A stretch of DNA of 64,000 nucleotides from Notamacropus eugenii (taxonomy: Eukaryota; Chordata; Mammalia; Diprotodontia; Macropodidae): positions 90,626,575 to 90,690,574 of the forward strand of contig NC_092872.1 of NCBI RefSeq assembly GCF_028372415.1, given 5' to 3'. How positions within the stretch are numbered: the first letter of the stretch is position 1; each line of letters opens with the position of its first letter. This document shows positions 34,615 through 46,677 of this stretch, in pieces. The translations under genes and the position numbers were made by a program. The notes beneath the pieces were generated by a model that was given only the letters and a program-made list of their open reading frames with translations, had not been told where the DNA came from and made no database searches.

Positions 34615-37049
34615 AAAGCACCTGGTATCAGGAGTAAAGCTTTGGCTAATACTGATTTTAGTTTTATGGGGGAAAAAAAGACTCCCAGATTTCAGGTCAC
34701 TTAACAGACTGCTTTGAAGTAAAACTTAGTAGTAAGTACCCTCTCCAAATAAATGCTTTTTTTTTTTTAAATTCAGCTGTAGGTAGATATAAAATGCCTG
34801 TTCTTATATATGCTGTCATTTTTCTAATTGTAAGTTGCTGCTGTCATTGTATGATATTAATCTCCAACATAGGTGTTTAACTTTCAGGCCCCTCTGTTGA
34901 AATAATTAATATGAATCTTTTAGGTTTGGTATTCTAAACAGCAGTGTTGAAAGATTTTTTTAAGCAGTGTATCTAATCTGTAAGGAGTGCTTAAACTGTA
35001 TTTGGAATGCCATCTCACAATAAAGTGGATTGCCCTTGTTCCCATAGTGATATTGAGTGCCAACAAAGGAGTTACCATAAAAAGTGTTTTGATTTTTTTT
35101 TCTCTTCTTAAATCAACAGAAATTCAAAATTGTGTTGGAAGATTTCAATAGAAGAACTTAGTGTCTTCTAGAAGGGAAACATGATGATTTGACATTGGCA
35201 TTTGCTATTTTAGTTGAATATTCTTTTGTTTTTTGATCCTAATTGTTTCATTGAATCACTGCTTCCAAAATGCCTAGGAGTGCAGTCATGATGCTTCTGA
35301 TGGCCAAGGACCATATTCTGTGCATTTTCTTTTTTTAAGTTTTAAAATAGATCTTTCTTCCATTATTCGCTGAAGTATTTTCATTGCAAGATAGTGATAC
35401 CAATTGTTATGATTACTTTTTCACTAAAACTATTCATGCAAAGGGGAGAATTTTAAGCATCTGAGAAGTAAACTGGTTTTTTTTAGTGTTCTTTACCAAA
35501 TTCTGATCTCCCTGAAATTTTCTATCTACGGTGGTTTATATTGATCTCCTTCCTGAATTCTTATAGCACTTTATTGCCTGTCCCATTTTGGATTATTTTC
35601 TGCCCTGTATTATTTCTTTCCTTTTATATGTCCTTACTTCCCCAGTAAGAATGTCCTTGGGAACAGAAAACGGTATCTTCAACTTTTTATATCCCTACAT
35701 GGTACTAATGGTATTGGGCATCTGGCAGTCAATTAATACATATTTGTGGAATTAAAATGTGTATTAGTATTTTAAATCTGAATAAGAAAATCCTCCCTAG
35801 AGTTAGATAAAGCATTATTGTTTGGGGAATAGGCAACTTATGGGAAAAAAAAGAGGCAAACTGGGAAGTTTTCCTCTTGAACATTACATCTAAAAGTTTT
35901 AAATGTATATGACAGCTGTAGATGGAGGATAGATGTCAGATTACAAGTATGTTACTATGGCACAATGAAATTCAAAAGTGTGATTCACAAGGTGGTTAAA
36001 ATGCATTAACTTGTATATGTGTGTTCTGAGGTACTTTCCCTGAGAGAGGCAGCATGATGTAGTAGTAAGGTCAGCCTCAGCTCTGGATCTGTGATCCTGT
36101 TGATCCTTTGCAAGATCATTTGCACAGAGGTGGAACTGTATTTATGTTTTACACACTTCAGTATTTCAAGGCTACATAGTTTGATAAACATGTATACTCC
36201 CTCATCAATACAATCCTCCTGTGCCATGCTAGGCAGTCTGTATGAATTGATGTAGGCTTGAGTATTTATCACCTGGTAGTCAGCCTTCTGGTGATACACC
36301 TTCCCAATCTTAGGTGGGTGGGTCAGTGACAAAGATCTTTGTCAGGTCCCTAGCTTGAAGGGCTACCTGCCAGAACTTGTACTCCACTGATATAACCTTG
36401 GAGTTCAAAGGATTACCTCCATACCACAAAGAAGCAGCCGAGTAGGATTTTTGTAGAGGATTTCTATTTTAGGAATTTCCAAACCATATGTGCTTATTCT
36501 ATTGACAATGAGAATGGCTCCTCATGAATCATCTCTCCTGGTGCGGTTTTCAGTTCAGAGGGTACAGCGTACCAACTGGGAACATTACAGTGATCTGAGA
36601 AATGCTCTGGAAAAGTTGTTGCTTAGAGTCCAGTGGAACAAGTTGTGCTATTACTGCTTGGCCAGGCACGTAGTATTTGTATTAACTAGGTTGAGGTTTA
36701 GTAGAAGGAAGCACATTGGACATGGAATCAGAGAATTTAGGTTAGACCATTGGCTGTACCTGTTAGGACCAGTGTGACTTTGTGCAAGCTACTTAATTCT
36801 TCTGTGTCTCATTTTCCTTATCTTATAAAATTAGAGGATTGGTTAGTGAATCTCTAACCAAAGGTCACTTCCATCATCTTGTGAGAATTGTATTATATGC
36901 TTAGTGAGGAATTGTGTTTAATCTAAATAGGTAGGTGTAGCAAAATCATCTGAAACGCGCAGCTCAGTGGTATTATTGTTGGATTAACATTATTATAGTT
37001 GAACCAGACTTTGATTTCTTTTGTCCTTTTCCCTTTTCCTTCCTCCTAG
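34615..37049 (+). other. CLEC16A: CLEC16A intron 1, distal part
   Basis: An L2-like end lies at about 35640-35755. A coding-like but broken minus-strand stretch lies at 36006-36470 (see findings). A SINE-like piece lies at 36700-36880. The polypyrimidine tract TTTTCCCTTTTCCTTCCTCC and the acceptor TAG at 37047-37049 end the intron. Confidence 0.5.
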
Positions 37050-37178
37050 ATATTTGTATCATGTTTTGACCAAAAACACCACAGTAACAGAACAAAATCG
37101 CAACTTACTTGTGGAGACTATACGTTCCATCACTGAGATTCTTATTTGGGGGGATCAGAATGACAGCTCTGTATTCGA
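37050..37178 (+). CDS. CLEC16A: CLEC16A coding exon 2 (residues 27-70)
   Basis: Acceptor CCTCCTAG, donor GTAAGT after GTATTCGA. Reads YLYHVLTKNTTVTEQNRNLL and then VETIRSITEILIWGDQNDSS, helical sequence at the start of the conserved FPL domain (roughly residues 50-200 in the family). Phase 2 in, phase 2 out (129 nt). Confidence 0.97.
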
Positions 37179-38517
37179 GTAAGTACTTTGGCTTTTTTCT
37201 TTCTTTTGAACATTTCTCAAAATTTAAACCATGCACTGTCCCTAGGGACGTCAGGATTTAGGCCTAGATTTTCTTTGCACGTTCATGTGACTCATGTCAT
37301 TGTTTCTACAATATAAAGACTTAGCATGTAAATTTAAAAAGGATATCTGAAAGATTTAAAACCATAGCCTTCAGAAATCTCGATGTAATTACGGATAATT
37401 TATTCCCTAAATAGTCTAATGATCTTTCTTAAAATGTGAGAAAATCCTCTTCCACTTAGATTCAAAATGAGACAAATTTGAATGCCATCTTTAAGAGTAA
37501 TAAGGACATTCTGAAAAATTCTCCACGCTTATCTAGCTTTTTAGTTAAATGAGAAAGGCCAGATTGCTGTTGGAAGATCCTAATCTATCCCCCTTTAAAA
37601 TGCTGTCAGTGTGATAGTGCTGTTAGGTGCCAAGAGAAAAGTGTGATAGTCAAAAGAAACATTGCTTAGGAGTATAACCAAATTTCTTTTGGGATGGATT
37701 GGAAAGGATTTTTTGAAAGAATTTAGAAAAGGTTATCCTAGATGCCTGGCTTGTGGAAAGATTGGTAAGGCAAGAATTATTACAACTCTATCTATTTTCT
37801 ATAACTGACTTTGCTAAATTTTCACATCTTAAAAGAATCTAAATCTAAGAATAAACAAATAATGGTTCACATAATCTGAAGAGAAGTGAGAACATAGGCT
37901 TTTTGATTTTCTGTTGATGTCTCAGTGAACAAATATTCAGATAATTCTAGATCAGTTGAAAAACATTTCTAATCAATCCTCAAACCAGAATATACCTAAA
38001 GATGAATTAGTAACATCTGAAAATTTTGCCAACAGCTGTAGTCTTAAAAAGCTGCAGTTTTCAGATGTCAGGAACATAGGAAAAGTCTTAGCACAGACCA
38101 ATACTAAAGTAAAATACTAAGGAGATGAATTTAAGTGGAAAGTAATATTTATTCATTTTATAATTGTAAATGGCTTCACACTTGTGTAGCAAGTGAAGTA
38201 CATTTCCTGTTCTGCCAAGTTCTACTTCAGTCCTTCTTAGAATTGATGATTTGTTTCTATGTCCTTTGCAGTGAGCTAGAAGGCATGTATTTTATTGAAT
38301 CTATAAGCACCTGTTCCTTAGATGCTCATTACTGCAAAATTGAAGAGCTTTTCAAATGTCATTCATCTCTCATACAGGAAGATGTTTTTCTTCATTTTGT
38401 ACTCATGGTTGGGGGTGTGAATCATAATCATCTGCTGTGTACTATGAAGTATGTATGATTTGAATTGAATAGTATGAGTATGAAAAATGAATCACTGACT
38501 CTCTAATTATATCCTAG
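37179..38517 (+). other. CLEC16A: CLEC16A intron 2
   Basis: No repeat of recognisable family and no additional exon. The open frame at 38135-38458 has no splice context that would join it in phase. Confidence 0.6.
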
Positions 38518-38651
38518 CTTTTTCCTGGAGAAGAATATGTTTGTTTTCTTCTTGAACATCCTGCGTCAGAAATCTGGTCGTTATGTCTGTGTTCAGCTGC
38601 TACAAACCTTGAACATCCTTTTTGAAAATATCAGTCATGAGACCTCACTTT
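38518..38651 (+). CDS. CLEC16A: CLEC16A coding exon 3 (residues 70-115)
   Basis: Acceptor ATATCCTAG, donor GTAAGA. Reads FFLEKNMFVFFLNILRQKSG and then RYVCVQLLQTLNILFENISH, the armadillo/HEAT-like core of the FPL domain. The Tyr115 codon is split after its first base and completed by exon 4 (134 nt). Confidence 0.97.
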
Positions 38652-41381
38652 GTAAGATTGCTTCTTCTTTTTTTAAAACCATTTGACTATTTTCTAAGCT
38701 ATTTACATCTGGAGCTTTTAAAGTTAAGCAAAATAAGACGACTGTTCGGCTAGGGAAGTTACAAGGGATTAAAAGCCATTAATTACTTTGAATAATTATT
38801 TTGCATTCTGTTTATATATCTGTCTTCTGAAACCTTCAGTATTAAGGATGTTGACTAGTAAATTCTATATGAATGTAAGCTGATTTGGTAATAAAGACAG
38901 ACAGTCCCCAGCTCACAAATGAATTGTGTTACAAAATACAAAGATGACTGTAAAAGTGATCAGGGGGATGGTAGTACCATCAAGGAAGGTTGGGAGGAGA
39001 GGTATGTTTTGGAAGACATCCTTGGTTTGAGGTGCCAGTAGGATATCCAGTTTTATTTGCCCAGCAGACAGTTTGAAATGTAGGATTGGAGCTCAGGAAA
39101 GAAGTTGGAGCTGACTAAATGCATGTGTATGCTTCATCTTCATAGAGGTGTTCACTTATGTCATGGGAATAGATTTGATCATTAAGGAAGGAAAAACCAG
39201 CCTTCTCCCCTTTCCCCCTCCCACTCCCCCAAGCACCAGCTTTCAAAACTGTATCTCAGTCAACAATATTTTTATTTTGGGCTTTTCGTTATTAGCACTA
39301 CAATTATATTATTTTCTGTTATAAAGAAATTTCATCTATATTATCGGTTAAATAGACTTGGCAACCATCTTTAACTGGACCCTCTAGATCCAGTCAGTTA
39401 TCAAATCTTATCAGTATCTCCTCAGTCTTTTGCATCTGTTCTCTTCTTTCCACCCAAACTGTCAGTACCTTAATTTAGGGCCTTCATTGCCTTCTGGCTG
39501 GACTATTGAGGCAGCTTCCTAACTGATATCCCTCCAAGCTGCCATTTAATCTTTTAAAATCACAGGGCTCATCATATTGTTCTCATACTCTGAAACTTTT
39601 AGCGGCTTCTTATCCCTGTAGAGTAGAATACATGTGATCATTAGCTAGGCATTCCAGATCTGGCTCCAGGCAAACTCCAGAATGGAAGTGAAGTGAGAAT
39701 GGCCTGATGAAAATGGTAAGAATAGGAAAAGCAAGAAGGAGGAGGGAAGGGTGTAAAGGGGAGGGGTGTGGGTGAGTGTGTGTGTGTGTGTGTGTGTGTG
39801 TCTGTGTCTGTGTCTGTGTGTATACTTATGAAAAAGAAATAGCTCAATTTTTTCTACCTCAGACAATATATGGTGAAAGACAGAAATAACACAGGGTATG
39901 TCTCCTTATCCTTCTGAGAAGGAAGTAAAAGAGGTATTGATAAAGAATCAGGATCTTAAGATTGTAAGTTGTTTAGTCCAAACCCTTGCATGAACAAGAA
40001 TCCCCCTACAACATACCTGACAAGTAGTCACTCAGGCTTTGCTTGAAGACCCCATCTGAAATGGAGAGAGATGTGACAGTGTCTTATGCTAGCCACAGCT
40101 TATCTGAAATGCCTCAGAGTAGGTAGTGTCTCTGTCAATAATTTTCTATCAGTGGGACAGTCTCAGATTGATAAATTTTAATTTCTTCATTTTGCTCTTG
40201 GTTTTGAGAGATCAAATAGCATGCTTGACAATCAGCCCTGCCCAAAACATTACTGATGTTTTGGATGGCCTGGGGAATATGAGGGTCTGTAGGGCTTTAT
40301 ACTAAGCTAAACAGGGAGTTGCATCTTTTTACAAATGTACCAATCTGGGTTAATAGATAATTAATGATAACCCTTTGCAAATACCAATTATGAGGACACA
40401 TAAGGATAAACAGGTAAGTTGCTAAAAATTTCCTTTGAATCTGGGTCTTCACATCATCCTTATCAGTTCTGTTAATTGCTGACTCCCTCCTCTCTTTGGA
40501 CAAAGGGGTACAGGCTAACCAGGTGGCATTAGTTACCGTAAGAAGTTATTTAACTGTAGTTAAATTGTGGTTTCAACTGTAGTTTCTTTAGCTCTAAAAT
40601 GAGGATAATATGTTATTTAAATATGGTTACTCTCCTTGGTATTTCATCAACTAACATTTGTTAATTTGCTTGATTTTACTAAGTTCCATGCTCCACATTG
40701 GGAGAGATTTCAAGATTATTTATCTGTATTATTTATACAGTTCTTACCCCTAATGGTGTTTATAACCTAGTTGAAGGGAGTATAGTCCATACACAAATAA
40801 TACAAAATAGACCATGATGATGGTTAAGACAGTTATAGACATTGGAAAGCTTTGGATATGTATGGGGAATGATGAGTGATCCATTTATTCAAATTTAGAC
40901 TTTATGTAAAGGTTGTGGGATTTAGCACAATATTAAGACATTTTAAAAAGAATGTATCTGTTATAGCTGAGAAAATGAAGAATGTTATTCACAACTTGAA
41001 AATTTTGTGTTCATATGTAAATAATTTGATATTTGTGAAAATGCCAGTATATCCTCACAACTATATATTCCCTCTTCCTCCCTTCTTCTCCTTCCCCTGC
41101 CTAAAGTTTTATTTTTTTCATTGTAGATGCTTCTTTGGTTTTAGTGGAAGGCATTCAGATTTTTTTTTTAGGGAATTGTCCTTGAATAAGTTCTGAATAG
41201 TAGGATCTAAGAAATAAAATTATTTAAAATATTAAAATGTTCTCATACTCTATAACTAAATGGAAATGCTTAATCAGTACTGCTATGGTAATATAATTTA
41301 TCTACGTGTTTCTGAATATTCATTTAATGTGATAGTTTCCAGTGTTAATTAACATGTAACTTTTGACTTTTTTGTCCCCAG
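38652..41381 (+). other. CLEC16A: CLEC16A intron 3
   Basis: A (GT)n microsatellite lies at 39775-39821. A diffuse, old repeat-like sequence is seen at 39370-39660 and 40560-40830. No exon. The acceptor is TTTGTCCCCAG. Confidence 0.55.
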
Positions 41382-41530
41382 ATTATTTACTCTCTAATAA
41401 CTATGTAAATTCTATCATTGTCCATAAATTTGACTTTTCTGATGAGGAGATTATGGCATATTATATATCATTCTTAAAAACACTTTCATTAAAACTCAAC
41501 AATCACACCGTTCATTTCTTTTACAATGAG
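41382..41530 (+). CDS. CLEC16A: CLEC16A coding exon 4 (residues 115-164)
   Basis: Donor GTAAGT after AATGAG; the exon ends on a complete codon. Reads YLLSNNYVNSIIVHKFDFSD and then EEIMAYYISFLKTLSLKLNN, identical as far as I remember to the human protein; this is the most conserved part of the FPL domain (149 nt). Confidence 0.97.
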
Positions 41531-42662
41531 GTAAGTAGTAGCTATTGAAACAATTTTTTTTTGAAAGCTAAACTATGAGTATATATGGCTTATTATTATA
41601 TAGTATTATTTCTAGATATGTATCTATTTAAGTAAATATATCGTCTACTTTGAATAGTCTGCAGTGCTTTACCATGGCATGGGTAATCTAAAAGTAATCG
41701 AATAAGTAACCAAAAAGTAATTTTTATTTGGTTTAGGAATATGTGGTTTTTTCAGCCTTTCTCATTTTAATGTAAAAATCAGTTTGAATTCCTGGAACAT
41801 ATTCTGATTCATTATGAGAAGTACCTAAAAGTGTATTAGTTGACAGGGAAAAGTCTTCTTGAGATTTAAAATTTGCTAGGGATTAGCCGCAAAGTAAATT
41901 ATGCAAGTAAGGGTAATTTGAGGATCGGACTATTCTGGCCTCTGAAAACCTATAGAAATGAAAGTGTGATATCTTGACCCCGATTCTCTCCTCTTCCTAT
42001 TAGAGTGATCTCATGTAAATATAGATTGTAATGAAGAGTCTTTTCTATACATGCGTACGGTACCTGAGTACGTGAAGCTATGGAGGTGGAATGTAGCTTA
42101 TTGCAAAGCTTAGAATGGGACCAGAGAACCAGAACACGCAGGTTCTCTGTAGATCTCTCTCTGGTTTTGCAGGTTGGAAGTCAATCACTTTATTCTCAAA
42201 TGTAATGCTAGGAGTTTAATTTCAAATTTGTGGCTTACGTTGTTAATTCAGCAAATATTTATTGAGTAGTTGCTATATACAGAGCATTGTACGAGGCTCA
42301 GAAGAGATAGAAATCAATGACATGATCTCTTCACATCCCAGTAGGAGAGCTATTGTTTACAAATTTACTGTTCTAATCTAGGCTGTCCTTAAGTTTATCC
42401 GTGTATGAAACACGACCACCTTCCCTTCTATGTTAAGGAACTATGGTGGCAGAAAAATGACCACAAGAGGCCAGTAAGGGCATTGTCAATGCTTCCTTCC
42501 TGAGTTATTTTTCTCCTGGACTTGTATTCTATAGTCTTGGAGATGTGGCATAGCCAGTATGTTGTCGTTGTCTTCCTTTTTGAGTTCTTTAATGAAATTC
42601 TGGGGTGGGGAGAACCATTCTTGAAGTTGTATAACGTATTTTGCATGCCATTTATGTTTTAG
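41531..42662 (+). other. CLEC16A: CLEC16A intron 4
   Basis: Nothing recognised apart from a short old repeat-like piece at about 42240-42340 (TTTATTGAGTAGTTGCTATA). The acceptor is ATGTTTTAG. Confidence 0.55.
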
Positions 42663-42768
42663 CACACAAATGACTTTGCCCTGTATACAGAAGCCATCAA
42701 ATTTTTTAATCACCCTGAAAGCATGGTCAGGATTGCTGTGAGAACCATAACTTTAAATGTTTATAAAG
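42663..42768 (+). CDS. CLEC16A: CLEC16A coding exon 5 (residues 165-200)
   Basis: Reads HTNDFALYTEAIKFFNHPES and then MVRIAVRTITLNVYK; end of the FPL domain. The donor is G|GTAAGT, leaving the first base of codon 200. It can splice either to the 6-nt microexon or straight to exon 7; both keep the frame (106 nt). Confidence 0.97.
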
Positions 42769-44020
42769 GTAAGTTGTCACATATTTCTTCATATAGTACT
42801 TGCTTCCTAACGTAGTAGTGGATTCCAGCTCTCTTGTTTCTGTGCCTTTCTTTATTTCGAGGGCAAACTACCGATTTATTCTAAACCGAGTACAGCGATC
42901 ATGTGCCTCAATGATGGTGCCTTTTAAAATTGGCTTGTAATCATTACAAACCTGACTAGCATCTTATCCATATTTGCAACCCTATTTTTATGTGCTGTGC
43001 ATAAGGATGGAGAAGTTAGATATATACTGTGATACGTTAGAAGGAATTGTATTGGAAGAACATGTACTGTGTAAGATTTTGAATAGACATTGGCAGTAAG
43101 GGAAAGAAAATTTTCTTAAAAAATTAAATCCTTTCTTTTGTTTTTGCATGTAAAATGTGAGAGACAGTGTTCCATAGTGGATAGAGAGCTAGCCTCAGAA
43201 CCAGGAAGAGTTGGTTCAAACCCCTCCTCTAGTACATTCTGCCTTCCGTGACCTTAGGCATTTTACATCACTGAACTTATCAGTGCTCAAGGCAGCTAAG
43301 ACTGAGTTGGAGGAGAGATGCTGGTCTGAATCAGGGAATCAGTGGAATCATAGTCCTGTCCCTTTCCCTGTGTGAAATGGAAAGCTAAGTTCTATGAGCC
43401 CCTTTCTTTACTGTAGTCATTTTTCATCTCCATGGCCAGAAGAGGGCAGCATGAGACCATGAGTGAGAGCATGCAGCACTAATGTACTACTTCTCTCTCA
43501 AGATGTTGCATCTAAGCTTTCTGTGTTTCTTCACCTACTGCCCCAAATGCTGAGTATGTATATGGACACTAATCTCCTGAACTAGAAAATGCCTTCTCAG
43601 TCGCAAGCCCTTTGAGGCTTTCTGCCCGAAGGTGCCGCTGCAGTGTGATTGCACACTGTTATTATCCTAGGGTTAGGTCTGCATTTTTTCAGGAAACAAA
43701 GACTTTGAACATTGCATATTGGAAATTGTTAATTATGATGATGTTCTAAACTATAGTTTTTGTTTTAGAATGGATTAAATTTTAGAATTTCTCCAAATAA
43801 TGAATTTGAGAAATGCATCTGTCAGTTCTGAGGTAGTAGTTTCTTGCTTTCTGGTTTGCACGTGTTCTTTTCTAACCTGTATCTTTTAGTCTAGATGCTT
43901 CCTGCCTTAGCTATTTATCCCTTTGGGCGGATGTCTCACCATCCCAGTTCCTAATCCTGTTAAACTGTTGTCTGTTTTTTGCCCTTCCTTCAATGATGAT
44001 TCCTGTGTTCCTTATTGCAG
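42769..44020 (+). other. CLEC16A: CLEC16A intron 5, upstream of the microexon
   Basis: A SINE-like fragment lies at 43165-43260 (GATAGAGAGCTAGCCTCAGA). The last 80 bases are pyrimidine-rich and contain TTTTTTGCCCTTCCTT and TTCCTTATTGCAG. Confidence 0.55.
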
Positions 44021-44026
44021 TGTCAT
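44021..44026 (+). CDS. CLEC16A: CLEC16A 6-nt microexon (Ser-Leu, residues 201-202)
   Basis: TGTCAT is flanked by a strong acceptor (CTTATTGCAG) and a strong donor (GTAAGT). Exon 5 leaves G; G+TG gives Val, TCA gives Ser, T+TG from exon 7 gives Leu, so inclusion yields KVSLDNQ and skipping yields KVDNQ. I recall both forms among mammalian CLEC16A sequences, which supports it as real. The TGC just before the acceptor AG is the type of site used by the neuronal splicing factor SRRM4, so brain-specific inclusion is likely but inferred. Confidence 0.88.
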
Positions 44027-44368
44027 GTAAGTCATTAACCACTCTTGGTTTTCAGCATTCTTGCCTTATTCTTACATGTAAATAAAAAAAATGCTTGAAA
44101 ATGATGCCATTTTCTGCTTTAGTCTAGTTAAACTTGCAACCTCTAGACTGATAGGGCAATAAGCCCTTTAGCATGTGCTATTAATATTCAACTAGATTAA
44201 TGCATCATGCAAATGTAAAAATGCCATACTCCTTTAAAGAAAAATATCATAATTAAGATAAATATTTTCAACCAAGTCCCAAAAAGATTTAGAATATTAA
44301 TGTTAAGTTTTCCTTCCTTGAAATTCTCTCTGGAAGGTTGATTTCTTTTCTTTTGTAAATTTTCTCAG
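44027..44368 (+). other. CLEC16A: CLEC16A intron between microexon and exon 7
   Basis: 342 bases, AT-rich, no repeat recognised; its shortness is unusual for this gene. It ends TAAATTTTCTCAG. Confidence 0.7.
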
Positions 44369-44492
44369 TGGATAACCAGGCCATGCTGCACTACATCAGA
44401 GATAAAACTGCAGTTCCTTACTTCTCCAATTTGGTTTGGTTCATTGGAAGTCATGTGATTGAATTGGATAACTGTGTCCAGACTGATGAAGA
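44369..44492 (+). CDS. CLEC16A: CLEC16A coding exon 7 (residues 202-243)
   Basis: Reads DNQAMLHYIRDKTAVPYFSN and then LVWFIGSHVIELDNCVQTDE. Donor GTAAGT after GAAGA; Glu243 is split and completed by exon 8. Compared with human as I remember it, ELDN replaces ELDD (124 nt). Confidence 0.97.
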
Positions 44493-44934
44493 GTAAGTAA
44501 CTTTCATCTGGTCCTTATTAGCTGTGAAAGTATCACTTCTTGAACAATTCAGTTTCATCGGGAGTAGAGCAGATTGCTGCAAATGAGCTTCCCTGTGTAG
44601 TTATTGGTAGCATCTACTTAAAAGTAATTCTCCTGCTGGAATATTATTCCCAAGGTGTCCATCTTTTGTAACCTCCTTGAATCATTACAAAAATCCCTGA
44701 GGACAGCAGTAATTTTTCTTTTTTTTTTTGCGGTAGCAAAAAGTGCTGCTGAGGAAGAGGGAAGATGGTAAGGGAAGGGAGAGAGTGAAGAGAGAGAAGG
44801 GAAGAGAGAGTATTGAAGGGACAATTCAGTAGCTGATATTGTGGCCTAGCAAAAAAGTTACACCACCTTATATACTTTACTCTCCTTTCAGGGACATTGG
44901 ATTCAAGTTTGAAATAGTTATTTTTCTTTTACAG
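44493..44934 (+). other. CLEC16A: CLEC16A intron 7
   Basis: 442 bases; a T-run at 44716-44728 and a purine-rich stretch at 44745-44820 are the only notable parts. The acceptor is TTTTCTTTTACAG. Confidence 0.65.
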
Positions 44935-45109
44935 GCATAGGAATAGAGGAAAACTGAGTGACTTGGTAGCAGAACATCTTGACCATCTACATTACCTCAA
45001 TGACATCCTTATCATCAATTGTGAATTCCTAAATGATGTACTTACAGACCACTTACTCAATAGGCTTTTTCTCCCTCTTTATGTATATTCACTGGTAAAT
45101 CAAGACAAG
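44935..45109 (+). CDS. CLEC16A: CLEC16A coding exon 8 (residues 243-301)
   Basis: Reads HRNRGKLSDLVAEHLDHLHY, then LNDILIINCEFLNDVLTDHL and LNRLFLPLYVYSLVNQDK. Donor G|GTGAGT, ends on a complete codon. A long alpha-helical region following the FPL domain (175 nt). Confidence 0.97.
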
Positions 45110-46623
45110 GTGAGTTTGGAGTTTAAAAGAGATATCATTACAACAACTGGTATTTATAAAGGGCAACTACCTTGTTTTGGGCAGAGGTGCAAAAGTCCTG
45201 GTACCTGATATAGACAACAGAAGTTGAGATAATTTTCCTTTTCTCTTATTTCCTTAAGATTATCCTTTTTAGATGCCTGTAGATCAGTTAATGCAAACAA
45301 ATAATTGATATCAGAAGAAAACGTGAAGTCTTTATTAATTTTTTTTTTTTTGGCTTTTGTGCATTTCTCCCTTGAGGTTTTGGTTACTTGTAGCATACCT
45401 ATATATCTTCAGGTAGTAATTGATCTGGAGAAGATTCTGTAGAAGGAAGTAATAATCTCTTAAGTAATAAAAATACACTGCAAGCATGAAGACACACTTG
45501 ATGTTTGAGGAAGTATTGAGTGAATTTCCTGACAAATGGCATGACATCCTTCTTGATGTTGGTCTGGTTTTAGGTCTTCTTTGAACATACTAAAGCTATC
45601 TTAACTACTTAAAATATGGAGAAACCCTTTTTAGGGTCAGTCGCAGCAGACCTCTGTATAGTTTAAGGGCCACTTTGAAGTCCTGGTCTGGGATTGAGGT
45701 CAGTTTTAGATACAACCTAACTGACCTGTGAATCCATTTTATTACATATAGAATTTTACCAGGACTGATTCGCATTCTGGGCCTTTCTGGACTAGGGATG
45801 ACTATGATCTGTGTGAAGGAATCTAAGGTCATTTCTGATCTGGATCCTTGGGACTTGGATCATATTAATTGGAGAGGGTTGGAGGAGAAAGAGGAAGAGG
45901 TTGAGGCCAAAGATACTGGGCATTTGTTTTATTGTGTGATATTAGAAAAATGGAAAAAAAACTGAGCAGGTCACATGATTTTAATATACAATAGTCTATA
46001 AATGATTTTTCCTGAAGAATATACCTATACTTTTCCTTTAGGGAAGGATCATAAGGTTTTGATTTTAAATAAGAGAGAGAGAGAGACAGAGAGAGACAGA
46101 GAGAATTAAAACCATTTTAAGTACTAATTAAATCCAAGTGAAGCCAGTTTAAGAGAGTATCCACATTTTCTACTTATAACATTCATCTTTGCTTCTTATA
46201 CTTTGAAAGTTGCCTTACAGGAATTGGGCACCACAAGAGTCCTTTCAAGTAAGTCTGCTTTTCTGCTAAAGCAGCTGTTTGAAATTAACATTCCAGAGAA
46301 TTTAAGGAGAAAATTGAATGCTTTTTCCTGAGGTCTTGGACCTAAATCTTTTGTTAATGAAGAGAATTTTAAGATGAAAAGTGACATACTTGTAAATAGT
46401 GTTAAATAAAATTATATCAATGATTTATTTTATGAAGAACAGTTTTATGTGAATGGGGGGAGTGTAATGTAGGAGAAAACTAATGAATTATTTAGAGTTT
46501 TGTAGTTTGCAGTAATAACTTTACCTTAACAGTTTCTTTTTAGTCTTCAGCATTTATATGACTTTGAAATATTTTCTTCTCATCTCTTTCCCCATCATCC
46601 CCACCCTTTTTTTTTTTCTGCAG
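45110..46623 (+). other. CLEC16A: CLEC16A intron 8
   Basis: A (GA)n repeat lies at 46072-46104. No other repeat family was recognised. The acceptor region CCCTTTTTTTTTTTCTGCAG is strong. Confidence 0.6.
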
Positions 46624-46677
46624 GGAGGAGAACGTCCAAAAATAAGCCTTCCAGTTTCTCTCTATCTTCTGTCACAG
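46624..46677 (+). CDS. CLEC16A: CLEC16A coding exon 9 (residues 302-319)
   Basis: 54 nt, reads GGERPKISLPVSLYLLSQ, starting and ending on whole codons, so it can be skipped without changing frame. Donor GTGCGT is weaker than the others. Confidence 0.96.

Noticed and set aside
38135..38458. 107-residue open frame in CLEC16A intron 2
   Set aside because: No homology and no pair of splice sites that would join exon 2 or 3 in phase; exons 2 and 3 join perfectly without it.
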